A stretch of 64,000 nucleotides of DNA, taken from positions 992,001 through 1,056,000 of the forward strand of contig NZ_CP121451.1 of assembly GCF_029689945.1 (NCBI RefSeq), in the 5' to 3' direction. A program made the translations under genes and the position numbers. The DNA is from Paenibacillus amylolyticus (GTDB lineage Bacteria; Bacillota; Bacilli; Paenibacillales; Paenibacillaceae). The notes beneath the pieces are model-generated. The model was given only the letters and a program-made list of their open reading frames with translations, had not been told where the DNA came from and made no database searches. Shown here in pieces: positions 47,719-61,939 of the stretch (position 1 is its first letter; each line of letters starts with the position of its first letter).

Positions 47719-49560
47719 TCAATCCTGCATGACCTTTAATACCTTTAGCGATGCATCTGATACCCCATGAAACTTTGCTCCTTCATCGCGCAGGAGTTGC
47801 ATACGTGCCACCATCGATGGACTTATGCGTTCACCGGGATATACAAGCGGAATCCCTGGAGGGTATGGAATGACCATCTCAGCTGATCGACAGCCTGCGC
47901 TTTCTTCTATCGGGATATTAATTGTATCGGTATCCACAATCGGTTGAAGTGTAAAGGAGATCGGTTCCGAGTAGGGCGTGTGTTCTTGTAAATTGTTCCA
48001 CGTGGAAATATAATTCGCCGAACCTTTCGCAAGCTGATGTGACGACTCTGCATTGGATTGATCCTGCTCATGTCCATCGGCAGAGCTGATCTGGTGTAGA
48101 GCCTGCAACAGGTGCTGAGCATCTTGCACCGTTGAGCCCAGGCTGAAGAGCAAGACGACGTATCGTTCGTCGCTCATCTCGGGCACACAGCCGCATGCTT
48201 CCAGCTGCTGCTGTAGCCCATAACCGCTCAGCACCCCTGCGCCGTCATAGATGACGGCCTTGAATGGGTCCTGAGCGGTATACCCCGCGGCGGATGGCAT
48301 CGCCGCCGCGGTCAGGCCATCCCGTGTCTGCTGCGCAGCGGACACGGACAGGGACAGGCCAGCCGGCTTCGCTGTTCCGGCTGGCGGTTCCGGCTGCAGC
48401 GGCTGTGCAGGCTGCAGCAATTGAAAGCGCGGCAGACTCCGCGAGGCCGCACTTAAAAGCGTTCACGGCGGCGAGCCCCGCCGTGAATGTGTTCGCGCCC
48501 TGCATATGCAGCAGCCGACGCGCCAGATCAAGCGAAGCCATCACCGGGTATGATGGGCTTGAGCTTTGCACCATGGCCAGGCGCTGCCTTAACAGGGACC
48601 GGTTTAACCGGGGTCCCTGAATGTGCAGCATGGCACCCATGGTGAAGGCCGTCAGCATCTTATGCGTCGACTGCACAACACCGTCTGCTCCGCACGACAG
48701 TGCTGAGACAGGCAGCTCCGGATGCTGCCCATAATGCGCGCCATGCGCTTCATCCACGAGCAATGGCATGCCAGCAGCGTGGCACACCTCGGCGATGGGC
48801 GTCAGATCAGCGCCCATGCCGTAATAATTGGGCAACGTGACGAGTACGCCCTTTGCCTCAGTATAGGACTGGACAGCTGCCTGAACCGTCTCCACCGACG
48901 GCATGACCGCAAGTCCAGACGCAGGATCAACCCACGGCTCCAGAAATACAGCTCTTGCGCCGGCCAGCATTAACCCGTGAATAACGGATTTGTGTACATT
49001 CCGTTGTACGAGCACAATACTGTTCGGCTCATCACACACGGTGAGCAGTAAGGACAGATTACCAGCCGTACTGCCTCCCACAAGGAAGAAACTCTCCTCG
49101 GCTCCAAAACAATCTGCCGCAAGCTCCTGCGCTTCCTGAATCACACCTTCCGCATGATGCAAATCATCGGTGCCCGTAATCTCCGTAACATCCATCTCCA
49201 TCATCTCCAGGAATGAACGAACCGGTACCAGCTCTATTTCGGAGCGGCCTCCTTCATTGTCATAAGTTTTCCCACTCTCCGGGTCAGCACCATATTCATC
49301 TACCGATCTGCGAAGCTCTACCCTCTGGTTATCCTTTTTCCTTCACCGTTCCCAGTCTCTGTGTTAAGCGGGGATTCCGCATTAAACATATCCTTCATAT
49401 TCGTAACAGAAGATTGTTCCGATTCTGCTTCTTCCACCAACTGTCGGTAAGCTTGTCCATTTTTATGCCCAGGCACATGAAAAGAACGCTGCTTTGAATC
49501 ACGATACGCAAGCAACGCTTCATATAAAGGGGCTCTACTTGATTTAGTGTTATGATCCAT
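47719..49560 (-). CDS. yaaO: Orn/Lys/Arg decarboxylase-family PLP enzyme, YaaO type (two indels)
   Basis: Fold-type I PLP enzyme; substrate unknown, basic amino acid by family. N-terminus APLYEALLAY, SFHVPGHKNG; middle part TGTDDLHHAEGVIQEAQELA, GGSTAGNLSLLLTVCD, LLVDEAHGAHYGQHPELPVS and the PLP-lysine motif VVQSTHKMLTAFT; C-terminal domain with YPPGIPLVYPGERIS. The coding sequence changes frame at GGG 49321-49323 (needs GGGG on the coding strand) and near 48431 (one base extra or two missing). Restored length is about 613 residues, longer than the usual 480-490. About 70 extra residues lie between PGHKNG and TGTDDLHH, and the GC-rich, Ala-rich section near 48.3-48.5 kb adds more. Confidence 0.85.
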
Positions 49561-49733
49561 GAAATAACCATCCTGTACATATATAATGTGCGTTCGATGC
49601 GCTCTTGAATGCTTCTATTCCTAAGAACACCTTTTTCCCAACTCCATACGCGCTCACTGCTAATTGTCTATATCATAATATCAGCATACGCCTTCCTAAT
49701 ATGGCAGACAAGACTCTCTCTCATAAAAACAGA

Positions 49734-49752
49734 AAAAGGCCCATCGGGCCTC
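49734..49752 (-). terminator. Terminator after csfB
   Basis: Minus-strand AGGCCC / GGGCCT followed by TTTTTC. The remaining 49561-49811 shows no gene. Confidence 0.8.
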
Positions 49753-49811
49753 TATGCACATCAGCATTTTACAATGTGATGTTTCGCTTCTACTTTTATT
49801 GGCAATAATCA

Positions 49812-49997
49812 TTATGCGTTTTTTTGTACCCAGATTTGCTTCATTTGATGAATAAAATAATTGTACTTGGCATCCTGCGCATCGGTATGAACCATCTCTG
49901 CTTCACAAGCATCACATATGAATTCAGATACAATAAAAATGCCTTCTTTTTTTCTTTGCTCGCAAATAATACATGTGTGTTCGGCATGTTCTTCCAT
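49812..49997 (-). CDS. csfB: Anti-sigma-G factor Gin (CsfB)
   Basis: Small forespore protein that binds and holds sigma-G (and sigma-E) inactive. 61 residues with two zinc-type pairs, CIIC at residues 9-12 and CDAC near 28-31, and EGIFIVSEFICDACEAEMV as in the family. The ATG at 49997 has AAGGTGG 7-8 bases upstream; an earlier GTG lacks a site. It stands between the rrn side and yaaO, as in B. subtilis. Confidence 0.93.
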   Translation of the reverse strand: MEEHAEHTCIICEQRKKEGIFIVSEFICDACEAEMVHTDAQDAKYNYFIHQMKQIWVQKNA

Positions 49998-50028
49998 GAA
50001 CCATCCCACCTTGTTTTACGTTTACTAT

Positions 50029-50058
50029 CAGTATTGCACAGTTTCTATTATTTTATAC
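50029..50058 (-). promoter_or_regulatory. Sigma-F-like promoter of csfB
   Basis: Minus strand GTATA (50054-50058), 15 bases, TGCAATACTG (50029-50038), close to the sigma-F pattern GYATA and GGnnAnAnTR. csfB is a sigma-F gene in B. subtilis. Confidence 0.5.
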
Positions 50059-50495
50059 ATTTTCATAGTGCTTTCTTTCTATAAAATATATATATTCGCC
50101 CACCCCCTCCGGGGTGTCTGTACCGAAAAATACATTCATGCTTCTTATAAAAAGCCTTCTCTCTGCTCAAATCTACACAGGTATCCTGCATCCATCGCAT
50201 TTTCCTATAAATCGCGTATACCGTAGCCTGGCTCAAAACTTATATTCAAATTTCTTAAAAAAACTTGGAATCTCAGCCGATATATAATACATGATAACGA
50301 TATCATAGCCTGACAGTCCGTGCATTCGAGAGTATACTGAGATAAGCTCAGTTGAATCTCAATATCTTTTACAATCGTTAGGTGATATACAAGGTTCATA
50401 TATACATACAGGATTCATTCCCATTTACACGTGTAAGAAACCAAACGAATACCTATCCCGCACAAACGTGAATTTGAAGGAGGATATATAATCGT
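50059..50495. other. Divergent gap between csfB and the orphan membrane-protein gene
   Basis: No gene. Short perfect palindromes: ATGATA/TATCAT (50291-50306), CTGAG/CTCAG (50337-50351) and TTACACGTGTAA (50425-50436), possibly operators for the downstream gene. A CACCCC/GGGGTG hairpin lies near 50101-50116. Confidence 0.4.
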
Positions 50496-51019
50496 ATGAT
50501 CGCCGAACCGGAGAATAAAGCAACATTTTATCAGTACCGGCTCTTGAAAAAAAAGGCTATCGCCCGCAGCGTCATCTATAGTTATCTGTGCCTGCCGGTC
50601 ATCATGCTCTTATTCAATCTGCTTGCATTCTCCTGGACGGGCCTCTTCTTTTTGTACTGGCAGGCCCAATCACCATCTGGATTCATTATGTCATCGCCAG
50701 AACGATATTACTTCTGGTACGTACCTCATATGCCAAACGGTGGCGCTGGAATCTGCGTATGCCCTGGTTGGGTTATATCCCTGATCAGCATTTCAGCTTC
50801 CGTATGTTTGTCCGGGTACACCTTAACATGAGTTGGATTGGACTATGTATCATTACAGTGTGTTTAATATGGTCGCCATTGTCCTTCACCCTCTCGCTGA
50901 TCTTCTGGCATTTATGGTTGCTGGGCCCTCGCTTATATGTGGTAATGGTACTCTCCCGCGAGCGCAAAGATGGACTCATCAAATTAAATGAACAAGATGT
51001 ATCATACTATCTGCAATAA
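50496..51019 (+). CDS. Orphan integral membrane protein (frameshifted)
   Basis: I do not recognise a family. From ATG 50496 (AAGGAGG upstream, spacing about 13) the first frame gives a basic N-terminus and a hydrophobic segment SVIYSYLCLPVIMLLFNLLA, SWTGLFFLYWQ. It then loses frame; adding one G at 50663-50664 continues GPITIWIHYVIARTILLLVR, a basic loop, HLNMSWIGLCIITVCLIW, SPLSFTLSLIFWHLWLLGP and a soluble end EQDVSYYLQ. About 174 residues with four membrane helices. It is on the plus strand, against its neighbours, between csfB and the rrn operon. Confidence 0.65.
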
Positions 51020-51080
51020 TTATTGCCCTTTCATCCATTCAATTTGTTTATCGTCTATTCAACTCAGTCTCACAAGCTCC

Positions 51081-51113
51081 AATAAAGGTTATCCACTGTG
51101 GATAACCTTTATT
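51081..51113 (+). terminator. Long perfect hairpin after the membrane-protein gene
   Basis: AATAAAGGTTATCCAC / GTGGATAACCTTTATT around one base, 16 perfect pairs, 60 bases after the stop. It may act as a terminator although no long T-run follows; its arms are DnaA boxes. Confidence 0.55.
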
Positions 51114-51172
51114 GTTCTTCACCTTCATTCTCCTTATCCACAGCGTGGGTATAGTTAAATGAGTTATCCCCA
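51089..51172. promoter_or_regulatory. Cluster of DnaA boxes
   Basis: Within 84 bases: TTATCCACT (51089-51097, one mismatch), TTATCCACA on the minus strand (51097-51105, perfect), TTATCCACA (51134-51142, perfect) and TTATCCCCA (51164-51172, one mismatch). Two perfect 9-mers this close are unlikely by chance. About 12 kb from gyrB, so not oriC itself; B. subtilis has comparable DnaA-box clusters near its origin. Confidence 0.65.
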
Positions 51173-51399
51173 CGAGGCACTCCATTCAACTGTTTCTTAT
51201 CGCCTGCTGTTCCATATCTCATAACCCCAGATACCTCGTAGATCTACACCTTTGAATGATCTCGCGCCCAGTCTTAACCCTATCTCGCTTCTTACCTTGC
51301 CCTTCATCAGCCATCAATCTGCACTGTACCCTTTATAGCCTTTCCTGCATTACAGCCTAGATACTCCTGTCTCTCTAGACTCTACTTCATAAATAACAA

Positions 51400-51429
51400 A
51401 AAGCCCCCGATCAAGTACATGGGAGCTTT
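51400..51429 (-). terminator. Terminator after the lipoprotein gene
   Basis: Minus-strand AAGCTCCC / GGGGGCTT with TTTTTG. 51173-51399 shows no gene. Confidence 0.8.
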
Positions 51430-51485
51430 ACTATATCGGGAACATCACAGCGTTAATTTTCATATCCGCACTTACACGCAATAGC

Positions 51486-51926
51486 TCAATCGTCTTCAGC
51501 CAAAGATTTAACTGTCGTTTGAGTAACATCATTTCTAGGAACCATTAATGTAAAGGAACCATCATGTACTGCTAAATGCACAGTATGTCCTTCCTTTGCA
51601 AATACACGCAAGGTACTGGATTCATTGGATGTACCCTTGGCTTGCCTCTCTGTCCAACCCCAGCTTTTAATCTCGTCTAGATATACCTCAGGCAAGCTAG
51701 TGCTCTCACTAATACCAGACAGCGTATATCGAACATAATCCATATCCGAATTATTCTCGGACTGGTCAGATTTATTCGCTACTTTAGGCACCGGAAAACT
51801 CTTCTCGTTCACCGCACCTTCATATGAAGTCCATACAGAACCTGAAGCTTCACCGCATCCTGCCAGAACAACGGTCAAACAAAGCAACAGAATTGATTGT
51901 AGTCCAAGTCTCCGCCAACTTAACAC
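51486..51926 (-). CDS. Lipoprotein of unknown function
   Basis: 146 residues if started at GTG 51926, where AAAGGAGG stands 6 bases upstream; the frame begins at GTG 51944, which overlaps the site. Signal peptide WRRLGLQSILLLCLTVVLAGC with lipobox LAGC, so it should be attached to the outer face of the membrane. The mature part has a Ser/Asn-rich linker, then DYVRYTLSGISESTSLPEVY and LRVFAKEGHTVHLAVHDGSF, a small alpha/beta domain I cannot place. It is the first gene after the rrn operon. Confidence 0.75.
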   Translation of the reverse strand: MLSWRRLGLQSILLLCLTVVLAGCGEASGSVWTSYEGAVNEKSFPVPKVANKSDQSENNSDMDYVRYTLSGISESTSLPEVYLDEIKSWGWTERQAKGTSNESSTLRVFAKEGHTVHLAVHDGSFTLMVPRNDVTQTTVKSLAEDD

Positions 51927-52099
51927 ACACACCCTCCTTTTCACAGCTGCACATTCCAGCTCTGTGGTCAGGTACTTTTAGCATATTTAACATAGTCCTA
52001 TTATACTGGTTTTGCCGCTGTTATCCGTAACAAAAATGTTACCTTCATTTGACGATCATGTTAGAGCCTCTGCGCATCCTCTTTAATCCTATAAACAAA

Positions 52100-52133
52100 T
52101 AAAAACCACCACCGAATAACATCGGCAGTGGTT
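52100..52133 (-). terminator. rrn operon terminator
   Basis: Minus-strand AACCAC-TgCCGA / TCGG-GTGGTT hairpin followed by TTTTATTTG, directly after 5S. Confidence 0.9.
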
Positions 52134-52137
52134 CTTT

Positions 52138-52254
52138 GCTTGGCGGCATCCTACTCTCCCAGGACCCTGCGGTCCAAGTACCATCGGCGCTAGAGGGCTT
52201 AACGGTCGTGTTCGGGATGGGTACGTGTGGAACCCCTCCGCCATCGCCACCAAA
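52138..52254 (-). rRNA. rrf: 5S ribosomal RNA
   Basis: 117 bases. Minus strand begins TTTGGTGGCGATGGCGG and has CCATCCCGAACACGACCG and the closing GGATGCCGCCAAGC. Family-length; last gene of the operon. Ends estimated from B. subtilis 5S. Confidence 0.97.
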
Positions 52255-52392
52255 CGAGCATTTGTGTAACAAATGCGTTCGCGTTCCATTCGGTCCGACA
52301 CTGCTGTGTGGATGAATGGTTCAGCGCATATTCAGAGATCATTCTCTGAAAACTAGATTCGAAACGAAAGTCTGCGAACTATCACTTGCTAT
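52255..52392. other. 23S-5S spacer
   Basis: Contains the CTAGTTTTCAGAGAATGA stretch typical of Bacillales spacers; no tRNA. Confidence 0.7.
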
Positions 52393-57181
<4,789 letters not shown>

Positions 57182-57377
57182 GTATTGAAAAGAGCGATAA
57201 GCTCATTTTGAATCTGACGAGATTAAAATCTCATTTGTGCTCCAGTCGACTCAAGCCAAGGCTTGTTTCCAACTTTTGCGTTCATTCTGCAAGCAGAATG
57301 TTTACTCACTCGTTGTTCAGTTTTCAAAGATCAAACTTGTTTTGTTACCGAGTCTTGTTCTCCTCAGCAACTTTTAT

Positions 57378-57406
57378 ATCTTACCACATCCGAACCAACT
57401 TTGCAA
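57378..57406 (-). promoter_or_regulatory. rrn promoter P2
   Basis: Minus strand TTGCAA (57401-57406), 17 bases, TAAGAT (57378-57383). A TTTGATCTTTGAAAACTGAA antitermination-like leader follows. Confidence 0.65.
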
Positions 57407-57488
57407 GCTCTTTTTTTCAAGCTTCTTTCGAAGCTTATTTGATTTGCTTGCCGCACCGTGTAAACTGTGTTTTCTTGGCCGGAATTAG

Positions 57489-57517
57489 AATATACCATGT
57501 ACAGATTTTGATTGCAA
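57489..57517 (-). promoter_or_regulatory. rrn promoter P1
   Basis: Minus strand TTGCAA (57512-57517), 17 bases, TATATT (57489-57494), 111 bases upstream of P2. Tandem promoters are usual for rrn operons. Confidence 0.65.
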
Positions 57518-57546
57518 GTCTTTTTTTGAGTAATGACGTACTAAAC

Positions 57547-57574
57547 AAAAAAGCCTATCTATAAAAGAAAGGCT
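57547..57574 (-). terminator. Terminator after the HD-GYP gene
   Basis: Minus-strand AGCCT..TATAGATAGGCT hairpin with TTTTTTG; separates gyrA/HD-GYP transcription from rrn. Confidence 0.8.
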
Positions 57575-57603
57575 CTCTGCTAAATTTGCTCTAATAGCTA
57601 TAG

Positions 57604-58722
57604 TTAACTGATAACCTCTTGTATGTGTAGTCGCCGTTGCTGCATTAAGTTAATGATGGTTCCTTCCACCGATACCATAGGCCGCGTAGGATGATCTCGA
57701 TCAGAGAATACGATCTCTCCAATTTGGTTATTGCTGAGCTTTACTCGGATGCCATTATGAATCTGGGTAGACCGTTGAACAAATACTCTTACAATTGCAG
57801 GATCCAATTTGCCAAATGCCTCACTCTGGATCTGTTCTAAAACTAGATACGGTGATTGTGCCTTACGATAAATTTTCTCCAGCGTCATGGCGTGGAAAAT
57901 ATCAGCGATGGCTACAATCTTGGCATATATATGAATCTGCGTCCCACTAAGCTGCAATGGATAGCCTGATCCGTCAACTTTTTCATGATGCTGCAAAGCT
58001 GCAAGTCTGGCTCCTTCATTAATGGCTTTAGCCTGTTTCAGAATCTGATAACCATATTTAGTATGCTGCCGGATCTCCTGCTGCTCTGTAAACGTCAATG
58101 TAGAAGGCTTATGGAGAATTTGCGGATCTACTTTATTATTGCCGATATCATGGAACAAGCCTGCAAACGCAACTTGCATCCAATCCTTAGAGGGAAGATC
58201 TATCCACTGTGCCAATTGATAGGATGTAATTGCACTCAGTACAGCATGGTGATAGACATAATCATGTTCTTGCATTACGCGTGGGCTGAAGGTAAGCACA
58301 TTATATTGTTTGAGATGCGCAAACACAGCCTCTAACTGTGTACGCAACTCATATATGGGCAATTCAGCAGCCAGAGAGGACAAGAATGCATTTTTAGTTA
58401 GTCCGACCATCTTCTCATATTCATCCTGTAGAGACGTTGCTACAGGGGCTGTAGTGACGTTCCCTGTCTTCCCTGTCCGTTCACCATTCTTCTCGTTTGC
58501 TGTACTGCCTGCGGACACAGATGCACCTTTGGTTCCTGTACTACTCGACCCCAGTCTCTCTTGCTCAATATCCACCTGGTGAATCATAAAGGCTCTCAGC
58601 ACTTCCATATCCTTGGGTAGAATGACTTTGCCCTTCTGAAGCAAGACATTGCCACGAAGCGTTTGTACATCACTCCCAAGTTTGAGTCCTGGTTTGACTT
58701 CTGACAGGGTGATTAGTCCCAT
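57604..58722 (-). CDS. HD-GYP domain protein, putative c-di-GMP phosphodiesterase
   Basis: 372 residues. An N-terminal DUF3391-like region (LSEVKPGLKLGSDVQTLRGN), a Ser/Thr/Gly linker near 60-90, then the HD-GYP domain with YHHAVLSAITSYQLAQ, LFHDIGNNKVDPQILHK, LQHHEKVDGSGYP and ADIFHAMTLEKIYRK. Motif residues for metal binding are intact, though the GYP motif is embedded in DGSGYPLQL. The ATG at 58722 has GAGGGG 9 bases upstream. It stands between gyrA and the rrn operon, a Paenibacillus arrangement. Confidence 0.88.
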   Translation of the reverse strand: MGLITLSEVKPGLKLGSDVQTLRGNVLLQKGKVILPKDMEVLRAFMIHQVDIEQERLGSSSTGTKGASVSAGSTANEKNGERTGKTGNVTTAPVATSLQDEYEKMVGLTKNAFLSSLAAELPIYELRTQLEAVFAHLKQYNVLTFSPRVMQEHDYVYHHAVLSAITSYQLAQWIDLPSKDWMQVAFAGLFHDIGNNKVDPQILHKPSTLTFTEQQEIRQHTKYGYQILKQAKAINEGARLAALQHHEKVDGSGYPLQLSGTQIHIYAKIVAIADIFHAMTLEKIYRKAQSPYLVLEQIQSEAFGKLDPAIVRVFVQRSTQIHNGIRVKLSNNQIGEIVFSDRDHPTRPMVSVEGTIINLMQQRRLHIQEVIS

Positions 58723-58868
58723 GTATATTCCCCTCACTCATCGTTCTTCTATGTTAATAGCAAACAAGACCATAGTCCCGGTTTTTCGTGATATTTCCCA
58801 TTATATTACTCAGGTATCAGGCTGTACATCCCGGATTCGGAAGAATAAATGGAGAGATACCCTATGTA

Positions 58869-58898
58869 TAACAAAAGGGCTCCCAATGGGAGCCCTCG
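58869..58898 (-). terminator. Terminator after gyrA
   Basis: Minus-strand GAGGGCTCCCA / GGGAGCCCTTTTG, 45 bases past the gyrA stop. Confidence 0.9.
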
Positions 58899-58942
58899 AA
58901 GCTACTTCCAATCTCCAAGAGATTGGTTTGATAACAATATGT

Positions 58943-61513
58943 TTATGTTTCCGAACCGGAATCGTCACCCTCAATTTCAGCGTCAGCATCAGCGTCCGCG
59001 TCAGAAACGGTTCCTTCTTCCAGGCTTACTGCCGGAGCTTGGGTTTCCCCGCCTTCCACACCTTCAAGTGACTCATCGTCTGGTTCTTCTTCATTTTTGT
59101 CAATACGGCTAACCGTAGCGACTGAATCCTCGTCACGAATATGAATCAGCTTCACACCCTGCGTGTATCGACCCATAGTGGATATGCCTTCCATGCTCAT
59201 CCGGATCAACGTACCGCTAGATGTGATGATCATCAGATCCTCTTCGGTTTTAACCATTTTGAGGCTGACTACTGCGCCGTTCTTCTCTGTGACATTAATC
59301 GTCTTGATCCCTTTACCGCCACGAGTCTGCATTCGATAGTCACTGACAGGTGTACGTTTACCGTAACCTTTGGCTGTAACGATCAGAACATCCAGATCTT
59401 TATCAACGACATCCATGCCGATAACGGCATCCTGTTCATCCAATGTGATCCCTTTAACCCCGGTGGCACTGCGTCCCATGGAACGTACATTGCCTTCGGA
59501 GAATCGAATCGACATTCCGTGAGCTGTACCCATAATGATCTCTTGCTGTCCATCAGTCAGCTTAACATCGATCAGAACGTCATCATCACGCAAGGAAATA
59601 CCGATCAAGCCGCCTTTGCGGATATTGGTGTAATCCTCAAGTGGCGTTTTCTTTACAACCCCTTGGCGGGTAGCAAAGAACAAGTATCTGTCACTTTCAA
59701 ATTCCTGAACTGGAATTACGGCATTAACCGATTCACCTTGCTCAATCTGGATCAGGTTGATAATCGGCGTTCCCCGTGCGGTACGTCCAAGCTCTGGAAT
59801 CTCGTAGGCTTTGAGACGATACACTTTACCTTTATCCGTAAAGAACATGAGGTAATTGTGAGAGTTCGTCACGAACAGATGCTCAACAAAGTCGGTATCT
59901 TTCGTATCCATACCCACGACCCCACGTCCACCACGTTTCTGGCTGCGGTATGTGGATACCGGCAGACGTTTCACGTAGCCTGTATGAGTAATCGTAATGA
60001 TAACCTCTTCACGTGGAATCAGGTCCTCATCCAGAATACTCTCTTCACCCACAGTGATCTCCGTACGACGATCATCACTAAAACGATCGCGGATCTCTTG
60101 CAGCTCTGTGCTGATAATCTCAAGCACCAGATGCTCATTGGCCAGAATCTCGCGATACTCTCTGATTTTGACCATCAGTTCGTTATATTCATTTTCAATA
60201 CGTTCGCGTTCCAGACCTGTGAGGCGTTGCAAACGCATATCGAGAATAGCTTGAGCCTGATCATGGCTGAGTGAAAAACGCTCAATCAAACCTTCTCTGG
60301 CTGCATCTGTATTACTGGATGAACGAATCAATGTAATAATCTCATCGATATGATCCAGCGCAATGCGCAAGCCTTCCAGAATATGTGCACGAGCTTCGGC
60401 CTTCTTCAGTTCAAACTGCGTACGTCTGCGAATAACCTCAATCTGATGCTGCAGGTAGTGATACAACACTTCACGCAAGTTCAGAATTTTAGGTTCTTTA
60501 TTAACAATCGCAAGCATGTTAATCCCGAAAGTGGATTGCATCGATGTGTGTTTGTACAGGTTGTTCAGAACAACTCCCGGATTCACGTCTCTGCGAAGCT
60601 CAATTACTATCCGCATACCATTACGGTCAGACTCATCACGAAGGTCAGTAATGCCATCGATCTTTTTATCACGTACCAACTCGGCGATTTTCTCAACGAG
60701 TCTCGCCTTGTTTACCTGATAAGGTAACTCCGTAACGATAATTCGTGCTTTGTTGTTGTTCTCTTCAATGTTGGTTTTCGCCCGCATCGTTACAGAACCA
60801 CGTCCGGTCTGATACGCCTGGCGAATGCCTGAGCGTCCCAAAATATAGCCGGATGTAGGGAAGTCTGGTCCCTGAATGTAATCCATGAGTTCCATGGATG
60901 TAATGTCCGGATTTTGAATCATGGCCTGTACACCATCAATGACCTCACCCAGATTATGAGGAGGAATATTGGTGGCCATACCTACCGCGATCCCGCCGAC
61001 CCCATTGACAAGCAAGTTAGGAAAACGAGCAGGCAGAACGATTGGTTCATGTTCCTCACCATCATAGTTCGGCTGGAAATCAATCGTATCCTTGTTGATA
61101 TCTCGAAGCATTTCCATAGCAATCTTGGACAAACGAGCTTCGGTATACCGCATGGCTGCTGCCATATCACCATCGACCGATCCAAAGTTACCATGCCCAT
61201 CTACATGCATATAGCGCAGGGAGAAATCCTGTGCCATCCGTACCATCGTCTCGTATACAGCAGAGTCACCGTGTGGGTGATACTTACCGATAACTTCGCC
61301 GACGATTCTGGCCGATTTTTTATGTGGTTTATCGGGTGTCATGCCGAGCTCTGACATTGCGTACAGAATCCGCCGGTGAACTGGCTTCAATCCATCACGT
61401 ACGTCAGGCAAGGCACGGCTAACGATGATGCTCATCGCATAATCCATAAACGATTCACGCATCTCGACGCCTATATCCCGATCTGTAATCTGAGAGTTCA
61501 TTTCTTCCGCCAT
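58943..61513 (-). CDS. gyrA: DNA gyrase subunit A
   Basis: Breakage-reunion subunit. 856 residues. The quinolone-determining region reads [20 protein letters not shown] with the usual Ser, so no common resistance change. The catalytic Tyr is in RYTEARLSK, and [13 protein letters not shown] belongs to the six-bladed beta-pinwheel (GyrA box QRRGGRGV-like [11 protein letters not shown]). The C-terminal tail is long and acidic. AGGAGG lies 6 bases before the ATG at 61513. Confidence 0.98.
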   Translation of the reverse strand: MAEEMNSQITDRDIGVEMRESFMDYAMSIIVSRALPDVRDGLKPVHRRILYAMSELGMTPDKPHKKSARIVGEVIGKYHPHGDSAVYETMVRMAQDFSLRYMHVDGHGNFGSVDGDMAAAMRYTEARLSKIAMEMLRDINKDTIDFQPNYDGEEHEPIVLPARFPNLLVNGVGGIAVGMATNIPPHNLGEVIDGVQAMIQNPDITSMELMDYIQGPDFPTSGYILGRSGIRQAYQTGRGSVTMRAKTNIEENNNKARIIVTELPYQVNKARLVEKIAELVRDKKIDGITDLRDESDRNGMRIVIELRRDVNPGVVLNNLYKHTSMQSTFGINMLAIVNKEPKILNLREVLYHYLQHQIEVIRRRTQFELKKAEARAHILEGLRIALDHIDEIITLIRSSSNTDAAREGLIERFSLSHDQAQAILDMRLQRLTGLERERIENEYNELMVKIREYREILANEHLVLEIISTELQEIRDRFSDDRRTEITVGEESILDEDLIPREEVIITITHTGYVKRLPVSTYRSQKRGGRGVVGMDTKDTDFVEHLFVTNSHNYLMFFTDKGKVYRLKAYEIPELGRTARGTPIINLIQIEQGESVNAVIPVQEFESDRYLFFATRQGVVKKTPLEDYTNIRKGGLIGISLRDDDVLIDVKLTDGQQEIIMGTAHGMSIRFSEGNVRSMGRSATGVKGITLDEQDAVIGMDVVDKDLDVLIVTAKGYGKRTPVSDYRMQTRGGKGIKTINVTEKNGAVVSLKMVKTEEDLMIITSSGTLIRMSMEGISTMGRYTQGVKLIHIRDEDSVATVSRIDKNEEEPDDESLEGVEGGETQAPAVSLEEGTVSDADADADAEIEGDDSGSET

Positions 61514-61623
61514 GCTGGACCTCCTTCTTGTCCTTCAACAAACGTTCCATTCCGTCATGCAAAAAAATTGATTATATGTGAAAAGCCTAACAAGGCTAAA
61601 ACCGCGCAAGAACGCTACTCTTT

Positions 61624-61652
61624 ATTATATTACTTTCACAAAAGTTACACAA
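61624..61652 (-). promoter_or_regulatory. Candidate gyrA promoter
   Basis: Minus strand TTGTGT (61647-61652), 17 bases, TATAAT (61624-61629). A second TATAAT at 61571-61576 has a poor -35. A TTGTGC/GCACAA inverted repeat (61814-61833) lies nearer the divergent ATP-grasp gene. No other gene in 61514-61939. Confidence 0.5.
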
Positions 61653-61939
61653 TTAAACGTCCGCTGGGCAATAGCCTTTCTTCCGGGAACTTCTGCGTGT
61701 CTGGGGATACGCCCTGCCTTCCTCCCCAATTGCACATACAATGCTAGAAAAGCGGCATATGTACTGTGCCCACCGAGGCTAGAGCTGTTCCCATCCTACG
61801 CTCAAACTGCAAATTGTGCAGCTCATCGCACAAAACGCCATATTTCTCTATTATACCACTGAAATCGTCTCTTGTCCTTTGATTTCTCTGTGTCTTTCCC
61901 TCTTTAGAACCAAGTAAAACATGAAAGGACTGATCCACC

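Noticed and set aside
51081..51172. Chromosomal origin of replication
   Set aside because: DnaA boxes are present, but there is no dnaA or dnaN, no AT-rich unwinding region, and gyrB/gyrA lie to the right, so oriC should be beyond the right edge.
61220..61300. Quinolone-resistance change in gyrA
   Set aside because: The determining region reads [10 protein letters not shown], the usual sensitive pattern.
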